Shown here piece by piece: positions 58,374 through 64,000 of a DNA stretch of 64,000 nucleotides. The notes beneath the pieces are model-generated. The model was not told where the DNA came from. It ran no database searches and saw only the letters and a list, made by a program, of their open reading frames with translations. The stretch is from Choanephora cucurbitarum (lineage: Eukaryota > Mucoromycota > Mucoromycetes > Mucorales > Choanephoraceae): positions 1 to 64,000 of the forward strand of contig JAIWNI010000035.1 in assembly GCA_025331435.1 (NCBI GenBank), written 5' to 3'. The first letter of the stretch is position 1; each line of letters starts with the position of its first letter. A program made the position numbers and the translations under genes.

Positions 58374-58542
58374 AAAGAGTACAAAGCGGCGGCGTAAAGT
58401 AAGACAAGCAACATGAGTAGAATACTTGATGTTATCAGCAACAGATTCTTTTGTTTCTGAAGCGAAAATATTTCATTGCAGGCTATCGACCACAGGTGTA
58501 AAAGAAACAACTGAGCGAGATATCGTGCATAATGAAGCGTAT

Positions 58543-58614
58543 CCCTGTTGACTATAGACCATGCTGGTCCAACCTAGAAATAGGTTTGCAGGCTTAGAGG
58601 AACCATAGTCAGGG
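58543..58614 (+). ncRNA. Structured RNA-like motif, type 1, copy 2
   Basis: Exact repeat of the motif at 57817-57888, offset by 726 bp, with the CCCT..GACTAT/ATAGTCAGGG closing stem and the GAAA-capped hairpin. Confidence 0.5.
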
Positions 58615-59032
58615 AAATCGCACTCCATATATACAATAGATGCACGACCAAGAAGGAGCCTTTCTCAGTCATGGCTTGCTCAACACTAGCTTTGGCAATA
58701 AAAAGGAAAAGAATAAACACTGCTCCAATAGCTGTCATGTCAACCTAGAGGCTAATGCGAATTACCATTTTCCATTTTACTTTCAAAGACAACCAAAAGT
58801 AGAAGTCAACAATGCTCCATCCTACTTTTCCAGCTACATGAAGCCTAAAGGTTGACAGATAAAAGCAAAGATCGTTGCAACTTTAAGCAAGTGTTGAGGG
58901 AGTCCAGCAGAAAACTATGCAACAAGTCGCTCCAAATGAAGCAATTAGTAAGCATCCTTTTTCTTCGGGGGGGGGGGGTTTACTTACTTGGCTTAGATAA
59001 TTAAACAATAGTAACAGCAGTCTACTCTTCCT

Positions 59033-59098
59033 CTTGTGTAAAGACCATGCTGGTCCAACCTAGAAATAGGTCTGCAGGCTTAGAGGAACTTTACCAAG
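59033..59098 (+). ncRNA. Structured RNA-like motif, type 2, copy 2
   Basis: Exact repeat of the motif at 58308-58373, offset by 725 bp, with the CTTG..GTAAAG/CTTTACCAAG closing stem. Confidence 0.5.
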
Positions 59099-59179
59099 AA
59101 AGAGTACAAAGCAACCACAAAAGAAATAGATATGTACAGTGTGAACTAAAATAAGCTGCGGATTTATGAACTCCGCGAT

Positions 59180-62100
59180 TTGATGATGTAACCCATGTCT
59201 TCTCATAACCCTTTTCTTAATCAAACAAAGGTCTTGCAGACTTCGAGCACTTCAATGGTCCAGAAGACAAAAACAAAGATTTCAACAGTGGCGATAACTG
59301 CTCAGGAGCAGGAACTTTTCGTCTAATACACTTCATGATCCAGTATCTGTCATACTTCATCATTACTTCCCATGAAGATTCATTGTTTTCCAGTGCTTCT
59401 GCAACAACTTTCTTATCTTACCCATCCAAGACAAAAAGACTGTCACTGAATCTACGAGGTAATTCTTTGTAGAGAGTGTGCCTTTTGTAAGGCATGATCA
59501 TGTCCACTAGATGGAATATATCTTTCACTACTCTTGTACGAACTATGGAAGTATTGACTTCATCATTATTGCTTGAGCTTAAATTAGCATTTAAAAATGC
59601 TTTGTAGCCAGTAGAAAAGCTTTCTTCATCTACCATCGCCGTGTCTTCTCCAAACATAACTGCGAAAGTTTCCTCAACCTCACTATCTGTAGCACTCCGA
59701 TCGTTTGCGGATTGAACATCAACGCTTTGCTGAAAGGAGGCTGTAAGATTTTGCTCGTTGTTACTAGATTCACCTATGCATTCTACATCTTACTCGGCTA
59801 CTGCCACAAGATCCTTCATTGGTATACTTAATTCAAAGGGAACTGCACCGAAAGAGTTGAGAGACTTTGGGTTTCCAGTGATTGTACCTGAGTTCAAAGA
59901 AAAATAAAACCTTGAGAGCTTAATACGTAGTATGCTTACCATGACTACACCTTGATTAGTGATATCACTGCAAAATTTACCATGCGCAATTACACTCTTT
60001 GCTTGCCTAGGCTTTTAAGCTACACAAACACCTGGAAGACAGTTTCTAGAACTAATTCTAGTACCAATCTCAGGTTTACTTCTTACAACGGTGTTTATAG
60101 CCATGCTTGCCCAAGCATCGATGGCAGCATGGTCAATTTGTTGGGCGAACAAATGTGAAATGCTCCAATCAGAAAGTCGCTCATCTTTCTTGATCTTCAT
60201 TTCAAGAACTTTGAATGCAATTTCGGTCAAAGACATTTGGCTATTTGGAATGCATTTCTTTGCAGAACAAAAGGAACCAAGCTCAAGAGCGCCATGACAC
60301 ATAGGGTGACAACCTCGATTGATTCTTCCAAGATCGCCGCCCACTTGCCTTCCCACCTTTATAATAGTTGAATCTCTCAGAAATGCTTGGAAATAAGGAG
60401 GCAATTCCTGCCATGACTGATCCAAGTGGATTATCAATACCTTGTTCTTGTAGACTACTTGAACAACATCCACCTTATCTCCAGCAGAGAAGTGTGCCCA
60501 TTCAGCATCAAACCCAACAGTCTTATTTTCATCGTTCTTCAAACCCTCAAGAAGCTGTCTAAAATGCTTATTGATAGCATCATAATCACGAGTGACTAGA
60601 CAGCTTCGACAGTTCCAGGCAACTTCAAAAAATTAGAGTTTTCATCAACAAGAGATGCAGCAATGTCTGGTAAGGGTTGCACTTGATGTTTTAAAGATCC
60701 AAAAACACCCTCCAAGAAATTTTTATCACCTTTTACATTATCCGTAAAGAAAGCAATTGGCTTTACATGGCCATACAAAGAATAGTCCTCACACATTTTC
60801 TCAAAAGAAAAGCGAAGATAACTCAATGCTTTTGAAGGCACCAATATTTGTTGCACTATCTCTTCATATTCATTCGTTGCTGTATAGGGTGCAGTAAAAA
60901 CACTAACTTCGTTGATTTTTGTCATGTGCTTGGGAAGCTTAAAAGAATGATCTCCTTTCAAGATCTTTCCATCTAAAAGCATTATGTGCTTATCCATCTT
61001 TGGTCTAAAAGTCTGAATAGTAGCAGTGTACAAAGTACGAACATATGCCTGAAGGCACAATTCCTGCATATTGCATCTGATTCTCAAAAGAAGAAAAAAC
61101 ATTAGGCTCAGAGTTAAGAAAGTATCTTGCAGTACCGCTTCTTTTTCTGTAAACAGAAAGCAAATACTGAAGCTCTATGCGATCATGATGAAGATGGTGC
61201 AATTCAACAAGAATCTTCTGAAAACGCTCAGGTCCAACAGAATTTTGAATGTATAATCTTAACAAGTCAGCAACAATCTTGAGACACCTCCTATGTGTGT
61301 CAAGATAGTAGGGAATTTATAGGGTAGCTGTTTGATAACTTGACTATCATGAGTGTTGGTCGTTTTCCACAACCAGACGATAAACATCTACATGTCATTG
61401 ACATAAGGTTGAAGCAGCTACAAAAGAATATGTTAAAATAAGCTAAAAAAAAGATGATCTGCATCTTACTAATCAATATCAATATTTCTTCTTGCATAAG
61501 GCTGTTTGTTGAATCCTTTATTCTCCATTTTTGATTTGCAACAAGGACAGTGAATTGCAGCAAGCCCTTCGCTAAGCAACAAATGAGGAGTACATCGAAA
61601 TACTCAGGGGTGATGATGGGATTCAGTTTTCTTGTTTTTCTCAAGCATAAAAAGGCCATAATGGACTCTATCCTGTAAGTACCTCTTGCATTTTCTGAGG
61701 AATAATCTTTACGAGAGAGCCTGTTCTAAATACTCTGCAATTAAAGTGAAACAGCACTTTCTTCGGGCAAACTGTCAGAAATAAATTCCTCAAGATCTTC
61801 TTCGAGATCTTCTGCTCCAACTTGTTCATTCTGCTCATGCTCTTGTTCTTCAGTTGTCAAAACAATACTAATAACACCACTCTCTAAATAGTCGGTGACC
61901 TGCAAATATTTACATATGATTTTAGCTCAAATATTAAAACTATAGCAGGTTCATTTTACATACTACTTTTTCTACAGAAGAATCCGCGGCTTGTGATGCC
62001 GAAGCTGATGGCAAGTTTACATTGTTTTGAATGCGATTGAAAGCATTCTGGATCGTTTGCTAACTACTGTCAAAACCTCTGGTGACAGAAAATCTACCGG

Positions 62101-62182
62101 TGCTAAACTTTCTAGCAGAACTTTTAGATATCTCGTGCTTTTGATTGCTTTTTATAATTGGTAACAGAAAGTCTAAATGCAT
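59180..62182 (-). pseudogene. DDE transposase/3'-5' exonuclease pseudogene
   Basis: Minus-strand readings in order: an N-terminal part from the ATG at 62182 with an early stop; a Cys-pair segment (HCPCCKSKMENKGFN) then CRCLSSGCGK; LYIQNSVGPERFQKILVELH; a DDE-type core (LDGKILKGDHSFKLPKHM, FTAPYTATNEYEEIV, IAFFTDNVKGDKNFLEGVF); and after a frameshift near 60600 a DEDD exonuclease domain (VGFDAEWAHFSAGDKVDVVQ, IKVGRQVGGDLGRI, IDHAAIDAWASMA). The tail VVKDIFHLVDMIMPYKRH continues to about 59180 through a stop at 59418. I recall this transposase-plus-exonuclease layout from other fungal genomes. Several stops and shifts show that the copy is dead. The outer borders and terminal repeats are not identified. 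Confidence 0.68.
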
Positions 62183-62454
62183 TCTCTTTCAGCAATACAA
62201 GAAATCAGTATATCTGAAGTAGAAATTTCAAAAACAGGTGTCAATGAGAAGAATGATTGGTTGGTTTCAGCCAATCGATTCTGTTAATAACACAGGAGTT
62301 TTCCCTCAGGCATGTCAGGTCCACCGCCTTTTGGCGTTGGAACGACTGTATAACGCCCAAGATCAAAGCGCAACTTCAATTGTTTTCAGTGCTCCGCAAA
62401 TACAAAAAATCCTCAAAGTTGAAGTCTTTATTTTTTCTATCACTAAAGAAAGAT

Positions 62455-64000
62455 ATGCTTACTTACCCACCAGAGTATCTTGCTCATCCTGTACCTGTTA
62501 TGGCCGTCTATGGTCTATCAGATAAGGAAGAGTCTCCTCTTGTGGATGTAGGCGACTCGGCAACAACACGGTCTGGCCCTTCTAGTTCTTTGCTTGACTT
62601 ACTTACCAGCAAGTCAGACTATTCTGTCTATGAGGCAACTCGCTTTCTAGGTAACAATCAGATAGCACCACCTTTTCGAGTTATCAATGTACCCAAAGTA
62701 AGATTCTTTTGTCATCCATACCATCTTTCTTTTTTTATTAAAGACAAACAACTGCGATTAGGATTACATGTTGCCACAAAAACCAACGCCTTCAACACCT
62801 AATTTACCACCTCCTCATTCCAACCTATCGCCCTTATCCAACGACTCACCTCTTTATCCTGATGGCATTATGACACCTCTTTGGATCAAAAAACATCTAT
62901 ATCTACCTAGTGCAGTAGTCGGATTCTATGATATGTTTGCAGGCAGCCAAGCTAAACGCGAAACAGGGCCTTTAGCTTCTCAAGTGCTTATTGATCCTCT
63001 TGATAGAGAACATGACATGCAGTTAGCAGCCGAAATAAACAACCGCAGGTAAGGAAAAGATGCGAAAAAAGTGGAATAGACACTTACCCCTCGAGACACA
63101 TTCTATAGGAAGTATTTTCAAGAGAAAGGTGTTCGGTTTGCCGCTGTTGTCATGTTGAAACAACGACCCATTGGTGAGTTATACTGTTGATTAGTTTTCA
63201 CACAGGCAGAACTCACATATTCGTTCTTATTTCCGTCTAGATCAGTCTATTGAAGAGCGCCTCTCGTTAATTCGAAAACAATGTGGATTGGATGCCAAAA
63301 CCTCCTTCTTTGCTTTCGTACCAGGTTCACCTACCGAAAATCAAGAATTTGTTCATGCGTAAGGCGATTCTGTTTGACAGAATAAGAAAAAAGAAGAACA
63401 ATAGATCAGCAATGTATTAACTCTATAGTTGGGAGAGAATAGGCTTTACCGTGCATTATACGATCCAGCCTTACAGTTCTATACAAATCGACTTAAGAAG
63501 ATCCGCAAGAAAAAATCTAAATTGCCTTCTCCTTCTACTGTGCCAAGACAGCATGATTTATCCACCAATGAGCCACAACCGTTATCAGTTTCTGGTTGGA
63601 TGTTGCGTTACGACCTAAAAGCAGCATTCTTTCAAGAAACAAAGCAAGACATGGACGGCGCACTTAAGTAAGAATTGATTTGAGCAATGAGAGCAAAAAA
63701 AGGAGGAAGTATAGCAATATTAAATTGACTATCTAGATTGTACGAGGCTGTCTATAGTCAACTAGCAGATATGCTAGCACCCACAATGGGCCATCACTTG
63801 GCAATCCATGGTAAACGCTGGCTAGAAGCACGCACATTAGTTGATTGTATCAACGTCAAGATTTGTCGACTTCAACTTTACATGAATGAACCTACCGCTG
63901 CCTTGAGTCAGTTGAATGGACATCTGCATATGTTTCAATCCTATTCGCCTACATGGGGTATGAGTGAACATACATTTGAATACTGGGCCTGGCTATCAAA
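62455..64000 (+). CDS. TRAPPC11: TRAPPC11-like trafficking protein, 5' part (cut by window end)
   Basis: Starts at the ATG at 62455 (MLTYPPEYLAHPVPVMAVYG) and runs off the window. After the first intron (about 62698-62761) the exons read YPDGIMTPLWIKKHLYLPSAVVGFYDMF, VRFAAVVMLKQRPIDQSIEERL, TSFFAFVPGSP, ENRLYRALYDPALQFYTNRLKKIRKKKSKL, LRYDLKAAFFQETKQDMDGALKLYEAVYSQL and VDCINVKICRLQLYMNEPTAAL. This follows the order of the foie-gras domain of TRAPPC11, a subunit of the TRAPP III complex in ER-Golgi traffic and autophagy. A Pro/Ser-rich insert at 62790-62860 is not usual. At least four short introns are present. Confidence 0.82.

Larger units (their letters stand above)
57813..58387 (+). repeat. 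Tandem direct repeat, copy 1 (575 bp)
   Basis: Nearly identical to 58539-59112; the only difference I found is one base in a G-tract (12 against 11 G). A 151-bp spacer separates the copies, giving a 726-bp period. Each copy starts 4 bp before one structured motif and ends about 14 bp after a second. Each contains an identical 71-codon open frame (57914-58129 and 58640-58855) with no recognisable domain, probably not coding. Confidence 0.93.
58539..59112 (+). repeat. Tandem direct repeat, copy 2 (574 bp)
   Basis: Second copy of the 575-bp unit, with the same two motifs at its ends and a G-tract one base shorter. The near identity implies recent duplication or ongoing homogenisation. Confidence 0.93.

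Noticed and set aside
57914..58855. Identical 71-aa frames in both direct-repeat copies
   Set aside because: They are identical simply because the DNA is duplicated; there is no domain or family likeness, and the structured motifs give a better explanation for conservation.
57813..59112. Interpretation of the repeated motif as a tRNA, C/D snoRNA or known self-cleaving ribozyme
   Set aside because: No cloverleaf or A/B boxes, no RUGAUGA/CUGA boxes, and no hammerhead, twister or HDV core was found. The motif is reported as unclassified instead.

Overview
The window looks like nuclear DNA of an early-diverging fungus, most likely a mucoralean member of the Mucoromycota. The evidence is AT-rich DNA, genes with many short GT-AG introns (about 50-90 nt), a Ste12 with a C-terminal zinc-finger pair, a P450-reductase fusion, and a dense load of DIRS, Helitron, LINE, Mutator-like and Tc1-like elements. 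The species cannot be named from this sequence, and all homology calls rest on recognised motifs, not searches.

Positions 1-15.8 kb are compact ordinary gene space: a polyamine oxidase (-), a Ste12-type regulator (-), a Cla4-type PAK kinase (+), a two-pass membrane protein (-), a small CaaX-box protein (+), a Lys5-type phosphopantetheinyl transferase (+), a UBTD1/2-like ubiquitin-domain protein (+) and the kinetochore protein Ndc80 (+). Ste12 and the PAK are divergently transcribed neighbours. In other fungi both act in mating and morphogenesis signalling, but linkage alone does not show that they work together.

Positions 15.9-30.6 kb are a nest of mobile DNA. A broken DIRS-like tyrosine-recombinase retroelement has tips that match a Tc1 element. 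Next comes a stretch of about 9 kb bounded by almost identical 1.07-kb inverted repeats. Inside it lie an accessory gene, a Helitron fragment, a perfect 63-bp-arm palindrome, a small Cys-pair protein and a truncated Mutator-like transposase gene hit by a MITE. The nest ends with a 1.64-kb Tc1-type element with perfect 91-bp TIRs.

Positions 30.6-35 kb hold no gene I can support. PDCD5 (-) and a large P450-reductase fusion (+) follow at 35-40 kb. After another gene-poor gap comes a full-length Helitron Rep-helicase (42.7-47.4 kb) and a foldback region.

Positions 47.9-62.2 kb are again accessory. They hold a many-exon gene of an apparently repeated fungal family, a two-family LINE composite with one target-site duplication at that gene's start codon, a Mutator-like pseudogene, a third LINE, a tandem duplication carrying four copies of a structured-RNA-like motif, and a DDE transposase/3'-5' exonuclease pseudogene. 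The window closes inside the 5' half of a TRAPPC11-like trafficking gene (+).

The most unusual signals are the RNA-like motif whose closing stem differs in sequence but keeps its pairing (57.8-59.1 kb), the LINE-LINE chimera, and the tip sharing between the DIRS-like and Tc1 elements.
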